Positions 1 through 8,205 of a DNA stretch of 64,000 nt are shown piece by piece. Made by a program: the position numbers and the translations under genes. Numbering within the stretch: the first letter of the stretch is position 1; each line of letters starts with the position of its first letter. The DNA is from CAVQBP01 sp964448105 (GTDB lineage: Bacteria; Bacteroidota; Ignavibacteria; Ignavibacteriales; Ignavibacteriaceae). The notes beneath the pieces were generated by a model, which was given only the letters and a program-made list of their open reading frames with translations, was not told the origin of the DNA and did not search any database. Location: NCBI GenBank assembly GCA_964448105.1, contig CAYUVK010000003.1, forward strand, positions 1-64,000, read 5' to 3'.

Positions 1-19
1 AAGAAGATTTATTGAAAAA

Positions 20-110
20 AGAGGTGCCAAAAATTTTACTATTTGGTCACCCCCACTGTTGGGACATCGATTCCCTGGTGGACAGGCTTAAATGAACAGT
101 CCGCACCAAT
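20..110 (-). ncRNA. Candidate bridge/seek guide RNA of the IS110 element
   Basis: Three adjacent stem-loops can be drawn in the non-coding end downstream of the transposase. Positions 23-31 pair with 42-51 (nine pairs, one bulged base). Positions 54-56 and 61-64 pair with 78-80 and 72-75. Positions 77-83 pair with 99-101 and 104-107, with a two-base bulge. IS110-family elements are known to use a structured RNA from a non-coding end to choose donor and target. Read on the minus strand, the loop of the third hairpin contains ATTTAAGCC (rc of 85-93), identical to 1556-1564 in the nearby attC-like site. Structure was drawn by eye, and the RNA ends are unknown. Confidence 0.45.
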
Positions 111-166
111 AAAAAAATAAGCCTTTTATTTATTATTTAACTATTAAGAATCAATCACATTATAAC

Positions 167-1243
167 TTAAGCAACCAAAGCATACACATATTCTTCTTGC
201 TTAATCCAAACGTGTCTAGCTCTTTTAAGAAGTTTCTTAGCAATGCGAATAATAGCATCTTGCGGTTTCATTCTTTTAGTAAGCTCTTTGAATTTGAGAG
301 TCAAAGCAGAGTCTTCACGAACTGCTCTCCAAGCAGCTTCAATGATTAAAGGTCTTAAGAATTTATTTTGTCTAAAGGAGATTTGGTTAGCATAGATGTT
401 ATCATCAGAAGAGCGAGTAGAAGGAACAAGTCCAACAAAAGTATTAGTTTGGTCCTCATAAGAGAAACGTTTGATGTCCATAATTTCAGTATAAAGAGCC
501 ATAGCAGTAATAAAGCCAATGCCGGCAACAGATTGAAGAGCATAGATAACTGGAGCAATATGTTTGTCCTTAGCTTCTTGTCTTAGTTGTTTAAGTACAT
601 TTTTATTATGTTCTCTAATTTGGAGTAATTGTGAGATCATATTCTGAAAAGCAAAGTTACCTGCAGAAGTGTTGAATTTAACTTCATCTTTAAGCCATTT
701 GATAAAAGCAGCAGACCAGCGTTTGTTACCGGTAAACTGGTCGGGTATTTTAATACCACGTGTATGCAGTAGTCCTTTAATTCTGTTCTTAATTCTGGTT
801 TGGTTTTGGACAATGCGATAACGCAGGCGCATAAGGCTGCGGAATTCTTCATGAGGAATATCAGGGATATAGATTCCGGTAAGATTTTTATTTTCAAGTT
901 CACGTGAAAGTTTACGGGAATCAATAGGGTCACATTTATTAACTTTCTCTTTGTTAGAGGTAGGAACATCTGCGGGGTTAACAACAATACAATCCAGTCC
1001 AAGTTCCTTAAATTTTCTTACAGCCCAGAAACCACAGAAACCGGCTTCATAGACTAAATGAAAGATACCACCAGGATAATTTCTTTTTAAGTAATTTAGA
1101 AGTTCAAGTGGAGAAGGATTCATGGATAATGTTTTAAGTTCATAGCCATTGAGTCTTATTGTAACTCTCCAGTTTTTAAGGTGGGTATCAATACCAATGA
1201 AAAAATGAGAACCTGTAAATGAATTCTTATTTAAGGTTTTCAT
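167..1243 (-). CDS. IS110-family transposase (DEDD recombinase)
   Basis: The 358-residue protein has the two-domain plan of IS110 transposases. The N-terminal RuvC-like DEDD domain shows D19 in GIDTH, E66 in YEAG and D105/D108 in CDPIDS. The C-terminal Transposase_20 domain has LQSVAGIGFITA near 235-248 and GLVPSTRSS at 271-279, where S278 or S279 would be the catalytic serine. Length is normal and no frame break is seen, so it may be active. The start ATG follows AAGGAG at 7 nt, and that ribosome site lies partly inside an inverted repeat. Function in family members: RNA-guided cut-and-paste of the element without target duplication. Confidence 0.93.
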   Translation of the reverse strand: MKTLNKNSFTGSHFFIGIDTHLKNWRVTIRLNGYELKTLSMNPSPLELLNYLKRNYPGGIFHLVYEAGFCGFWAVRKFKELGLDCIVVNPADVPTSNKEKVNKCDPIDSRKLSRELENKNLTGIYIPDIPHEEFRSLMRLRYRIVQNQTRIKNRIKGLLHTRGIKIPDQFTGNKRWSAAFIKWLKDEVKFNTSAGNFAFQNMISQLLQIREHNKNVLKQLRQEAKDKHIAPVIYALQSVAGIGFITAMALYTEIMDIKRFSYEDQTNTFVGLVPSTRSSDDNIYANQISFRQNKFLRPLIIEAAWRAVREDSALTLKFKELTKRMKPQDAIIRIAKKLLKRARHVWIKQEEYVYALVA

Positions 1244-1301
1244 AAAAAGTCTCCTTATATTTATTTTGATAGCACAACTTAATTTTTATGAGAGACTTTT
1301 T
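1244..1301 (-). promoter_or_regulatory. Inverted repeat covering the transposase ribosome site
   Basis: A perfect 10-bp inverted repeat (1244-1253 and 1292-1301, 38-bp loop) lies directly before the transposase ATG on the minus strand. Its proximal arm contains the 3' part of the Shine-Dalgarno AAGGAGA and the whole spacer. If transcribed from outside, the mRNA would fold and hide the ribosome site. Many insertion sequences limit transposase made from read-through transcripts this way. That role here is inference; the arms might also be subterminal recombinase sites. Confidence 0.5.
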
Positions 1302-1314
1302 AAACATAACTTCT

Positions 1315-1362
1315 GACAGCGTTGCACGCACTCGGGTTTTCTGCAAATTTAGGGTTAGGTGC
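1315..1362 (+). other. attC-like half-site (right part) abutting the IS
   Basis: The stretch begins GACAGCGTTGCACGC, continues through CGGGTTTT (L'-like box) and ends in GTTAGGT at 1354-1360, which fits the attC R' consensus GTTRRRY, followed by GC. It aligns by eye with the attC-like site at 1543-1615 from GACAGC onward. The expected left part (RYYYAAC and AAGCC boxes) is missing and replaced by the insertion sequence end. This matches the known habit of IS1111-attC elements of inserting within attC. It is called a half-site because only the right boxes remain. Confidence 0.5.
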
Positions 1363-1542
1363 TCCGGTAAAAGTATCCTGTTCAAAGTAAATGCACTAAT
1401 TAATTAAGTTGAAAACCATGCTTGATAAAAGGAAATTTTTTCTATATACCAATATTATATTCGATTGCAACCTATCTTTATAAACGAATTGGATTAAGTC
1501 AAACTTTTATTTTGTAAATTAATAAAATTTTATGGATTTAAA
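1363..1542 (+). other. Non-coding body of a putative gene cassette
   Basis: Between the two attC-like sites lies about 180 bp without a convincing gene. The only ATG-led reading frame on the + strand (1418-1483, 21 codons) has no ribosome site. If the two flanking sites are real, this is a cassette of roughly 253 bp (crossover to crossover, 1355-1607), either ORF-less or carrying a decayed gene. No terminator or promoter could be assigned. Confidence 0.35.
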
Positions 1543-1615
1543 GCCTAACAAAACAATTTAAGCCGACAGCCTTACACACGCGGGTTTTTTGAGATTTTCA
1601 AAGTAAGTTAAATGC
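1543..1615 (+). other. attC-like integron recombination site
   Basis: The order of boxes fits a short attC: R'' GCCTAAC at 1543-1549 (exact RYYYAAC), L'' AAGCCG at 1560-1565, L' CGGGTT at 1581-1586 (pairs with L'' at five of six positions), and R' GTTAAAT at 1607-1613 (exact GTTRRRY) followed by GC. The start GCCTAACAA and the AAGCCGAC box are also typical of well-known attC sites. R'' and R' pair only over four bases, so it may be degenerate. No further GCCTAAC-type site was seen to the right, so this may be the last site of an array extending left of the window. Confidence 0.55.
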
Positions 1616-1667
1616 TAATAATATGAATTATGTAAATTCTGTAAAATTCTTTTGGATGTTCAAATCT

Positions 1668-2756
1668 CTAAATTATTACTTTAATTCTTAATTGAATCGA
1701 TTTGTAGATTGCTTCAATAACTTTCAGATCTTTAAGCCCTTCTTCACCGCTTGCATTAGATTCAGAATTATCAATTATGCATTTTGAAAAATCATCCATT
1801 TGAGCAGCCTGTTGATTTATTTCAGGTAAATTCAGTTCTCCATCATTAGTAGATCCTTTAATCCCCCTGTAACTAAATGCAGGAAAAAGCTCGAACCATT
1901 TACGGTCTGTACCAATGTAGAACCGGTTTGCAGGAGAAGAATAAGAAGTAAATGAATTGGAAACATGTTCTCCCGGAAATTCCATTTGCCAGGTAATTGA
2001 TTCATCCACTTCCGCAAATTTTTTATAATCTGTTTTATATTCTTGTGCTGTTACGGAACGTGGTTCTTTACCTATAGTGTACCTTGTAGCTTGTATAGCA
2101 TAAATTCCAAGGTCCATCATGGCACCACCGCCGGCGAGAGATTTTTTTAATCTCCATTGATTAGGATCTCCAATTTTAAAACCAAATTCCGATTGGACAT
2201 ATTTTATTCCACTGCTATTTTCAGTTCCAAACTTCATTGCGGCTATATGATAAGGGTCGGAATGCAACCTGTAGCCTATAAAAAGTCTCACGCCAGCTTT
2301 TTTGCATGTCTCTATCATTTCTTCACATTCCTTTACAGAAATAGCCATCGGTTTTTCACAAAAAACATTTTTTCCAGCTTTGGCTGCTCTAATCACAAAT
2401 TCATGATGCATAGAATTGGGAAGAACCACATATACTACATCAATAGACTTATTTTCTGCTATCCTGTCAAAGTTTTCATAATTATAAATATTCTGTTCCG
2501 GAATATTATATTGAATTTTCCACTTTTCAGCTTTTGCAGGAGTACCTGTTACGATACCACTTAAATAACAACGTGATGTTTCCTGGAGTGCGGGTGCGAG
2601 CTGGTTTGTAGCATAATTTCCAAGACCAACGAGTGCAATCCCAAGCCTTTTATTATCTGCAAAAAATGTATTGGAGAATTTTGGAATGGCGGGAAGTACA
2701 AGCAATGCAGAGCCCGTACCTAAAGTTGATATAAATTTGCGGCGAGTATACTTCAT
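1668..2756 (-). CDS. Tat-exported Gfo/Idh/MocA family oxidoreductase
   Basis: The 362-residue protein starts with a twin-arginine signal (RRKFIS at 5-10, then a hydrophobic stretch to about residue 23), so it is probably exported folded with its nucleotide cofactor. The Rossmann fold begins at about residue 38 with GIALVGLGNYA, and the family's catalytic-lysine motif EKP is at 134-136 in CEKPMA. The C-terminal part is the usual alpha/beta substrate domain. Members oxidise or reduce sugars and sugar derivatives with NAD(P); glucose-fructose oxidoreductase is the exported model. The substrate cannot be told. It stands alone on the minus strand. Confidence 0.88.
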   Translation of the reverse strand: MKYTRRKFISTLGTGSALLVLPAIPKFSNTFFADNKRLGIALVGLGNYATNQLAPALQETSRCYLSGIVTGTPAKAEKWKIQYNIPEQNIYNYENFDRIAENKSIDVVYVVLPNSMHHEFVIRAAKAGKNVFCEKPMAISVKECEEMIETCKKAGVRLFIGYRLHSDPYHIAAMKFGTENSSGIKYVQSEFGFKIGDPNQWRLKKSLAGGGAMMDLGIYAIQATRYTIGKEPRSVTAQEYKTDYKKFAEVDESITWQMEFPGEHVSNSFTSYSSPANRFYIGTDRKWFELFPAFSYRGIKGSTNDGELNLPEINQQAAQMDDFSKCIIDNSESNASGEEGLKDLKVIEAIYKSIQLRIKVII

Positions 2757-3022
2757 TATAATTATCCTGGTAATTTATAAAATGATTTAAAATAAATATT
2801 CCTTTGCAAGAATCCTATAGAACTATTTATAAGTAATATATATTTTTTTAGCTTAAGTTCTTAGACTACTAAGGGAAAAATTTGAGAAATAATTCAAAAA
2901 TAAAGTGTCAAAAGGAAAAGAAATATATAGGATATAAACCTTGAAAAGATATAATGTTACATGCAGATTAGAAATATTTTGGATTAAATAAAACATATTG
3001 AAAACTTCCAAGTTTAATTGTC

Positions 3023-3658
3023 TCATTTCATCAAATCGGCATTAATTGCGTATAGAACTAATTCTACCGGTGATTTTAATTGGAGTTTTCTCATTATATT
3101 TTTCCGGTGAGTGTAAACTGTATGTATACTAATAAATAATTTATCTGATATTTCCTTATTAGTTAAACCCTCAACAATAAGTTTTGTTACTTCAATTTCT
3201 CTGAAACTTAAATTTATACTTTCACAATTCTGATTTTCTAATTGTTTTTCAAGAATGATATCCAAAATTTTATTACAAAAAAACTTCTCATTTTTTAAAA
3301 CAGAATCTATAGCATTGCAAATCTCATCATCCCCGCATTCTTTAGTTAAATAGCTATTTACGCCATTCTTAATTATATATAAAATATTTTCTTTCTTTTC
3401 GTCATTGTAAATTATAATTATTTGAAGGGTAGGGTATGCTTCTTTGATTTTCGGGATATCATCCAATTTAAGAAATCCATTATTATTATAATCAAGAATG
3501 AGTATATCCGGATTAGAGTTTTCCAGTTTAATCCAAAGATCCTTCCCTTCAGCTATTTCCGAAATTAACTTTAGATGCTTTTTATTTTCGATAATTTTCT
3601 TAAAACCTTCCCGTACAAGGAATACAGGATCGGCTATTGCAATTTTTATAAATGGCAT
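3023..3658 (-). CDS. NarL/FixJ-type response regulator (REC + LuxR HTH)
   Basis: The 211-residue protein has an N-terminal receiver domain (about 4-120) with phospho-acceptor D56 in LILDYN and K106 in YLTKE. Only one acidic residue (D10, in ADPVF) stands where family members usually have a pair. The C-terminal LuxR-type helix-turn-helix (about 148-208) shows LSFREIEVTKLIVEGLTNKE followed by HTVYTHRKNI. It should bind DNA as a dimer when phosphorylated. No kinase gene is adjacent, so its partner and targets are unknown. Confidence 0.9.
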   Translation of the reverse strand: MPFIKIAIADPVFLVREGFKKIIENKKHLKLISEIAEGKDLWIKLENSNPDILILDYNNNGFLKLDDIPKIKEAYPTLQIIIIYNDEKKENILYIIKNGVNSYLTKECGDDEICNAIDSVLKNEKFFCNKILDIILEKQLENQNCESINLSFREIEVTKLIVEGLTNKEISDKLFISIHTVYTHRKNIMRKLQLKSPVELVLYAINADLMK

Positions 3659-4001
3659 AAATCAGAATAATGATTTTAAAATATATTGTTTTAAGTAGAA
3701 TTATGATACTATTAATCTATAATTCTTATTAAGATTAAATATAGATAATATTATGAAAATTTATGTACAAAATAATATTTTTTGGCATTATTTATATTAA
3801 TAGTGATTACAATTGGGTAGAGTGAAGATAGCTTATTCGGCGAATAAAGCTATTGTTTTGTTATATAGTAAAATGTTTTGTTATATAACATTTGTTCAGT
3901 CCTATTAGATAAAAAATCAGTCGATTCTTTAGGTCACAATATAAATTTGTTGTGAAATTGTAGTTATGCTGTACTAAATTATGCGATCAAAAAGGATGGC
4001 T
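3659..4001. other. Intergenic region with hairpin and short direct repeat
   Basis: No gene is seen. A strong stem lies at 3828-3853: ATAGCTTATTCG pairs with CGAATAAAGCTAT except for one bulged A. It is followed on the + strand by T-rich sequence, so it could act as a terminator for + strand transcripts, although no + strand gene precedes it. Right after it, the 14-mer TGTTTTGTTATATA occurs twice (3854-3867 and 3874-3887, 20-bp period). The promoter of the response regulator at 3023-3658 must also lie here. Confidence 0.4.
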
Positions 4002-4199
4002 TCATTTTAAACTAAGAGAGGCTTCGTTTAATATTGCTTTTGCTTTTTCCTCATCTTTATGTAATACAAATAGAACGTGCAGATCATAGAATTTTTTTAG
4101 AGTGCTTGTGGAAAACAAATATTCTTCTTCAGAAATTATTATGCCCAAATAATCAAGCTCCTGCATTGTAACATTGTAATTAAAAACTGATTCATTCAT
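4002..4199 (-). CDS. Small hypothetical protein
   Basis: This is an unrecognised protein of 65 residues if it starts at the ATG at 4199, which has AGGGA 11 nt upstream. A TTG at 4244 would extend it to 80 residues but has no ribosome site. The sequence is mixed and soluble-looking (NVTMQELDYLGI near the start, KDEEKAKAILNEA near the end), without signal peptide, membrane segment or metal motif. It lies alone between two intergenic regions on the minus strand. Whether it is expressed is uncertain. Confidence 0.4.
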   Translation of the reverse strand: MNESVFNYNVTMQELDYLGIIISEEEYLFSTSTLKKFYDLHVLFVLHKDEEKAKAILNEASLSLK

Positions 4200-4244
4200 G
4201 GAATTTGTTTTCCCTAGTTTTGTTATTTCAATATGAAAATTCAA

Positions 4245-4774
4245 TTAATATGCCAGGGTAGTTTTTATGAATTACTTAATCATAAGACATGTAATAATAA
4301 TCTTGTGTAATAATGAAGGAAAAAATAGTTAAAATGAATGGAAATTTTTTCCCTGTTTAAACAATAGTGCATAAAAAAGATTGGATGGTTTCCATTAATT
4401 AGCTAAGTGCTTACCACCCAATCCTCTAACTTATAAGTGATAAGAAAGATAAAGCTGATAACAGAATTATCAGGCTTCTTTTCTCAATTTAACTTAAAAA
4501 AATAAAAAAAATGTGATATTACCGACATAAAAATTAAATCTTAGAGAGTCACTGGTAAATAAAACTAACTGCATGACTGAAAATTTTGGAACTTTTTTTG
4601 GCAACGTAATTTTATTATGATATAAAGCACTTGATTTAAAAAATAATTGCTTTTGCAATTAATTAATACTATTATCACTTCCCCTTGTTATAGTACTGGA
4701 TAGAGTGATTTTTATCTCTTATTTGTTCTTATTTATTTTGATGAAGCAAACCTTAAAAGGTTTCGTATAATAGA
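4245..4774. other. Intergenic region with one long stem-loop
   Basis: No gene is supported. The clearest structure is an 11-bp stem with one mismatch, GATTGGATGGT at 4379-4389 against ACCACCCAATC at 4413-4423, with a 23-base loop. It could be a terminator, a small RNA or part of a 5' leader of the response regulator at 4808. The rest is A+T-rich and featureless to the eye. Confidence 0.35.
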
Positions 4775-4807
4775 GTGTTAAAGTGTGTAAATGAAGGGAG
4801 TATGATT

Positions 4808-5209
4808 ATGCATAATGATTATAGTGTGTTATTAGGTGAAGACGATTTAATTACAGCCAAATGTATTAAATTAAGTATTGAAAAAAGTAAATTTAAAGTA
4901 ATTCATATTGTTGAATCGGGGGAAGAGTTAATTAAGTCCGCTTTATACGAATGTCCTTCAATGATTATAACCGACATCTCGCTTAAGGGGCAATTAGATG
5001 GAATCGAAGCTATGGCACGTATTTCTGAAATTAGGGAAATTCCATACATCTTTATTACCGGCTATGTGGATTATATGTCTTTAATAAAGAGTTATAACCT
5101 TCACCCTTACAACATATTTATTAAACCTTTTAATCTTAGTACATTGAATAAAACAATGGAAGAAATGGTTGAAACATCTGAAGATGTTACCACTTATTAT
5201 TTAGGATAG
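4808..5209 (+). CDS. Single-domain response regulator
   Basis: The protein is a lone receiver domain of 133 residues: acidic pair in GEDD near residue 11, phospho-acceptor D56 in IITDIS, T near 83 (FITGY) and the conserved lysine in IKPFN. The start at 4808 was chosen because AGGGAG at 4795-4800 is 7 nt upstream; the ATG at 4802 is too close to it, and more upstream starts lack a site. With no output domain it acts through protein contacts, as a CheY-like or phosphorelay member. No kinase gene is adjacent. Confidence 0.85.
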   Translation: MHNDYSVLLGEDDLITAKCIKLSIEKSKFKVIHIVESGEELIKSALYECPSMIITDISLKGQLDGIEAMARISEIREIPYIFITGYVDYMSLIKSYNLHPYNIFIKPFNLSTLNKTMEEMVETSEDVTTYYLG

Positions 5210-5310
5210 TTACTTTTCTTTATATTTTATCTAAGTGATCTTTGAAAATCAATAAAATTTTAAGTAAAGTTTTTTATACTTTAGTTATTTATTCCAATTG
5301 AACTAACAAA

Positions 5311-6033
5311 TCAATTATTATTTTCCCCAGTTAATCTGCATCTCTTTAATATTAAGAAAATTGAAAAAATAATTGAAAAAATTCCTAATACGAATAAATC
5401 CCAATGAAAATAATTCGGGACATAATTTTGGGTTATATCTATAAATGAACTTTGTTTAAGTGACAGAATATTGCCGAATAAATTATTGGATATTATAATA
5501 TCAGTGTAATCCCAGATGAATGAGATAAAAATTAAAACAGCTCCTAGATAAATAAATAGCCATTCAAATAATTTAACTTTAAAAACTGGATTTTGGTTTT
5601 TTAGATAAAAAAATAATAATGAAAGAATAATCATGGTGAAGGAAGAGATCAGTGGTGCAAGAACCGGTCCAATCCACGGAAAAGGAATTAAGAATAGAAT
5701 ATCCCATGTTAAAAAAGACGACGGCCAGTTTAGTATTAATTTTAATCCTATGTAATAGGAAATATCCCACACGGCAAATGAAAAAAGAAAATAAGAGAAT
5801 ATTTGAAGTTTATTTTTACCTGCAATATAAGATATTGATAACAGCATAATTAATGTGCAGAATTCACGTAAAATTTCGACTCTAAGTGTTGAATCCGGGA
5901 TGATCATTAATGGAAATTTAAACCCCGTTGGATAATAAATTTCTCTTAAATATATAACAACAATTGCTTCAAGAAATCCCATTGCAATACTAAAAATTAA
6001 TACCAAGAGCAATATTTTTTTTAATGTTTTCAT
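5311..6033 (-). CDS. Hypothetical polytopic membrane protein
   Basis: This 240-residue protein is very hydrophobic, with about six to seven likely membrane spans. Examples are the N-terminal segment at about 7-27, a segment around ISYIAGK, the FLFSFAVWDISYYIGL stretch, and one near the C-terminus ending FSIFLIL. No enzyme motif was recognised and the family is not known to me. The next gene upstream on the same strand, 23 bp away, is another small membrane protein, so the two are probably co-transcribed. Its end faces the response regulator at 4808-5209, so the genes are convergent. Confidence 0.65.
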   Translation of the reverse strand: MKTLKKILLLVLIFSIAMGFLEAIVVIYLREIYYPTGFKFPLMIIPDSTLRVEILREFCTLIMLLSISYIAGKNKLQIFSYFLFSFAVWDISYYIGLKLILNWPSSFLTWDILFLIPFPWIGPVLAPLISSFTMIILSLLFFYLKNQNPVFKVKLFEWLFIYLGAVLIFISFIWDYTDIIISNNLFGNILSLKQSSFIDITQNYVPNYFHWDLFVLGIFSIIFSIFLILKRCRLTGENNN

Positions 6034-6056
6034 TCAGCTTTTAATTTTTGGTTGTT

Positions 6057-6260
6057 TTATCTTACCCTTGATGGCCTCTTCAATATTCTGAACGGGAGTA
6101 AAATTAGATTTTCTAAAAATTTAAATAAGAATGAAAAAGTAAATCCTATAATTCGGAAGGGAAGCAAAATAAGCCAAACGAATGGATATATTACAATTGC
6201 TATAATCGCTAAAGGCCAGCAAAGGAATAGAAGAATAAGCCATAAAATAAAAGTCTTCAT
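6057..6260 (-). CDS. Small membrane protein
   Basis: The 67-residue protein is almost wholly hydrophobic, with two likely membrane segments (about 4-34 and 36-58) and a basic tail KRPSRVR. LLPFRI occurs twice, in the middle and near the C-terminus. It precedes the larger membrane protein at 5311-6033 with a 23-bp gap. Function is unknown. A same-length reading frame on the opposite strand (6052-6279) is judged a shadow because its product is lysine-rich and featureless. Confidence 0.5.
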   Translation of the reverse strand: MKTFILWLILLFLCWPLAIIAIVIYPFVWLILLPFRIIGFTFSFLFKFLENLILLPFRILKRPSRVR

Positions 6261-6403
6261 TTTTTATCTCAAGTTTTGAATTCCAGTTAACTTAAACTAA
6301 AACTCCAATTAGTTAAAGACAAAATTGATGGAAAAGGTAATTACATGTTTTACCGGTTATATTTTGATATTAAAAAAATAAAGTTGCTGCAAAATTGTTA
6401 TGA

Positions 6404-7621
6404 TTATTTTTTAATCCAATAATTATGCAGAATAGTTACACAAGTTTCCAATAATTCCTTTTTAATTAAAATTGAAATCCTGAAAGAAGTTGTAGCCAAA
6501 CCGTAATACGAAATTTTGTTTTCTTTAAGAACAGAAATAGTTTCTGATACCACCCGGTTATCCCGACTGAAACCTTCTCCAATCAGAGAAACTGCTCCGA
6601 ATGAATGATCGATATTTATTTCACCTTGATAAATTTCACTTAATTTTTTTTCGATCTTATCCCAGCTATGTACATTCTTTTTTGAAATAATAAATGAAAC
6701 TTTTGATAAGCCCGGCTTTTCAGAATCGATTAAATTAAGTTCCTTTACGGGGAGATCATTTTCTTCAAAAAAATTAAAAAGGTTTTTGAAATTATCATTC
6801 AGATTCATATCTGAATTTCGATTGATAAAAATAAATCTTGCTATATCGGTTTCATGAACAACAGCAATTACACCTGGTCTGTCAGTTGGCGCAAATTCCC
6901 TTATTATTGTTTCCCTGCCTGGATTAAAAGTGCTCCTTGCATAAATGGCTATCTTAGCTTCTTTTGCATATTGAATTGATTGTGCATTAAGAACTTTTGC
7001 TCCGGCTTCTGCCATTTCCTGAACCTGCTGGTAAGAAATTTCCGGGAGATGTTTTGCATCTGTTACAATATTAGGATCTGTAGTATAAACACCATCTACA
7101 TCAGAATAAATCTCACATCTTTCCGCATTTAAAGCTGCAGCTAAAGCGACAGCAGATGTATCGGATCCGCCTCTTCCCAAAGTGGTAATATCACGTTTAT
7201 AGCTTACGCCCTGAAATCCTCCTATTACAACAACCTGGTTTCTTGCCAATTCATCCTGCACTCTGAAGGGACGTACTTCGATAACTCTTGCATCATTATA
7301 TCTATCATTTGTTATTATTCCGGATTGAGAACCGGTTAATGAAATAGCTTTTATCCCAAGATCATTTAATGCTATGCAAAGAAGGGCCATTGTTATTCTT
7401 TCCCCGGTACTAAGCAGCATATCAAGTTCGCGCTTCTCCGGGTTTTCAGAAAGAACTTTGGCCATATCAATTAATTGGTTTGTAGTTTTGCCCATTGCGG
7501 ACACAACAACTACAACATTATGTCCTTGTTCTTTAACTGCAGCGACTAATTTAGCAATCTTTTTCAGTTTGTCTACATCAGCCACACTGCTGCCGCCGTA
7601 TTTTTGTACTATTATACTCAT
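6404..7621 (-). CDS. lysC: Aspartate kinase
   Basis: This is a 405-residue monofunctional aspartokinase, which makes aspartyl phosphate, the first step to lysine, threonine, methionine and diaminopimelate. The amino acid kinase domain starts with the family signature [11 protein letters not shown] at about 5-15. It continues with LLSTGERI and [17 protein letters not shown], the phosphate and aspartate-binding loops. Two ACT domains occupy about 265-405 (KVSFIIS, and AVSLIGEG), suggesting feedback control by an end product. It lies 74 bp after the AlaX-like gene on the same strand. No riboswitch-sized leader exists. Confidence 0.96.
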   Translation of the reverse strand: MSIIVQKYGGSSVADVDKLKKIAKLVAAVKEQGHNVVVVVSAMGKTTNQLIDMAKVLSENPEKRELDMLLSTGERITMALLCIALNDLGIKAISLTGSQSGIITNDRYNDARVIEVRPFRVQDELARNQVVVIGGFQGVSYKRDITTLGRGGSDTSAVALAAALNAERCEIYSDVDGVYTTDPNIVTDAKHLPEISYQQVQEMAEAGAKVLNAQSIQYAKEAKIAIYARSTFNPGRETIIREFAPTDRPGVIAVVHETDIARFIFINRNSDMNLNDNFKNLFNFFEENDLPVKELNLIDSEKPGLSKVSFIISKKNVHSWDKIEKKLSEIYQGEINIDHSFGAVSLIGEGFSRDNRVVSETISVLKENKISYYGLATTSFRISILIKKELLETCVTILHNYWIKK

Positions 7622-7695
7622 GTAAATAAATTTATTTTTGTTAGATTAATAACTTTAAGCACCTTATCTGAAATTTTATTTAATATAGATAATGC

Positions 7696-8151
7696 TTATG
7701 GGTTTTCATCATTTAATTCAAGTATTTTAAATCTTACTCGTAAAACACCATTATCAAATCCAGTTGAAATTATTTTAAATTCTCCAATCTCTGAAGTATT
7801 CTTAACATGAACTCCGCTGCATGGACATGCATCATAATCTCCAATTTTAATTATCCTGATTTCATCTCCTGCATCCGAAGGGAGCCTTTCTAAAAAATAA
7901 AGTTTTTCTGCCTCTTCTCTCGATAAATATTCTTCTTTAACAGGATGATTTTTTCTTATTTCTGAATTGACTTTTTTCTCTATTTCCAAAATCTCGTTTG
8001 AAGAAAGGTTTCTGTCAAAATGATAATCACATTTGGATTTCTTTTTCTCAATATGATTGCTGAATGATCTTCCTTTATTGAACATTCTTACCATGGTCTG
8101 GTTAAGAATATGTTCGGCAGAATGCATACAAGGATCATAATCTTTTGCCAT
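7696..8151 (-). CDS. AlaX-like alanyl-tRNA editing protein
   Basis: The 151-residue protein is a stand-alone second-additional-domain (SAD) protein like AlaX, which hydrolyses Ser- or Gly-tRNA(Ala). The zinc ligands are visible as H10 and H14 in HSAEH and C111 and H115 in CSGVH. There is no aminoacylation domain. It lies upstream of aspartate kinase and downstream of the nitroreductase on the same strand, an arrangement that suggests co-transcription but no shared pathway. Which mischarged tRNA it edits cannot be decided from this sequence. Confidence 0.85.
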   Translation of the reverse strand: MAKDYDPCMHSAEHILNQTMVRMFNKGRSFSNHIEKKKSKCDYHFDRNLSSNEILEIEKKVNSEIRKNHPVKEEYLSREEAEKLYFLERLPSDAGDEIRIIKIGDYDACPCSGVHVKNTSEIGEFKIISTGFDNGVLRVRFKILELNDENP

Positions 8152-8205
8152 AGCTTAATATTACTTCCTTTTATTTGTACGGAATCACTAACTACTCAAA
8201 AAAAT

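Larger units (their letters stand above)
1..1314 (-). mobile_element. IS110-family insertion sequence (IS1111-like), cut by left edge
   Basis: The element consists of one transposase gene on the minus strand, a short upstream end of about 70 bp (1244 to about 1314) and a non-coding downstream end of at least 166 bp running off the window. A short 5' end with a long structured 3' end is the layout of the IS1111 subgroup, whose guide RNA is encoded downstream of the transposase; the IS110 subgroup has the opposite layout. The 1314/1315 boundary is inferred: from GACAGC at 1315 onward the sequence resembles the attC-like site at 1543-1615, while the bases before it do not. The left boundary is not visible. 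Confidence 0.7.

Noticed and set aside
1418..1483. 21-codon frame inside the putative cassette
   Set aside because: No ribosome site and no recognisable product.
2157..2564. 135-codon frame opposite to the oxidoreductase gene
   Set aside because: It lies fully inside a clear gene on the other strand and its product has no domain features.
6052..6279. 75-codon + strand frame
   Set aside because: It mirrors the hydrophobic small protein on the minus strand, which fits its neighbour better.
7622..7695. Lysine riboswitch before aspartate kinase
   Set aside because: Only 74 bp are available and no riboswitch-like pairing was seen.
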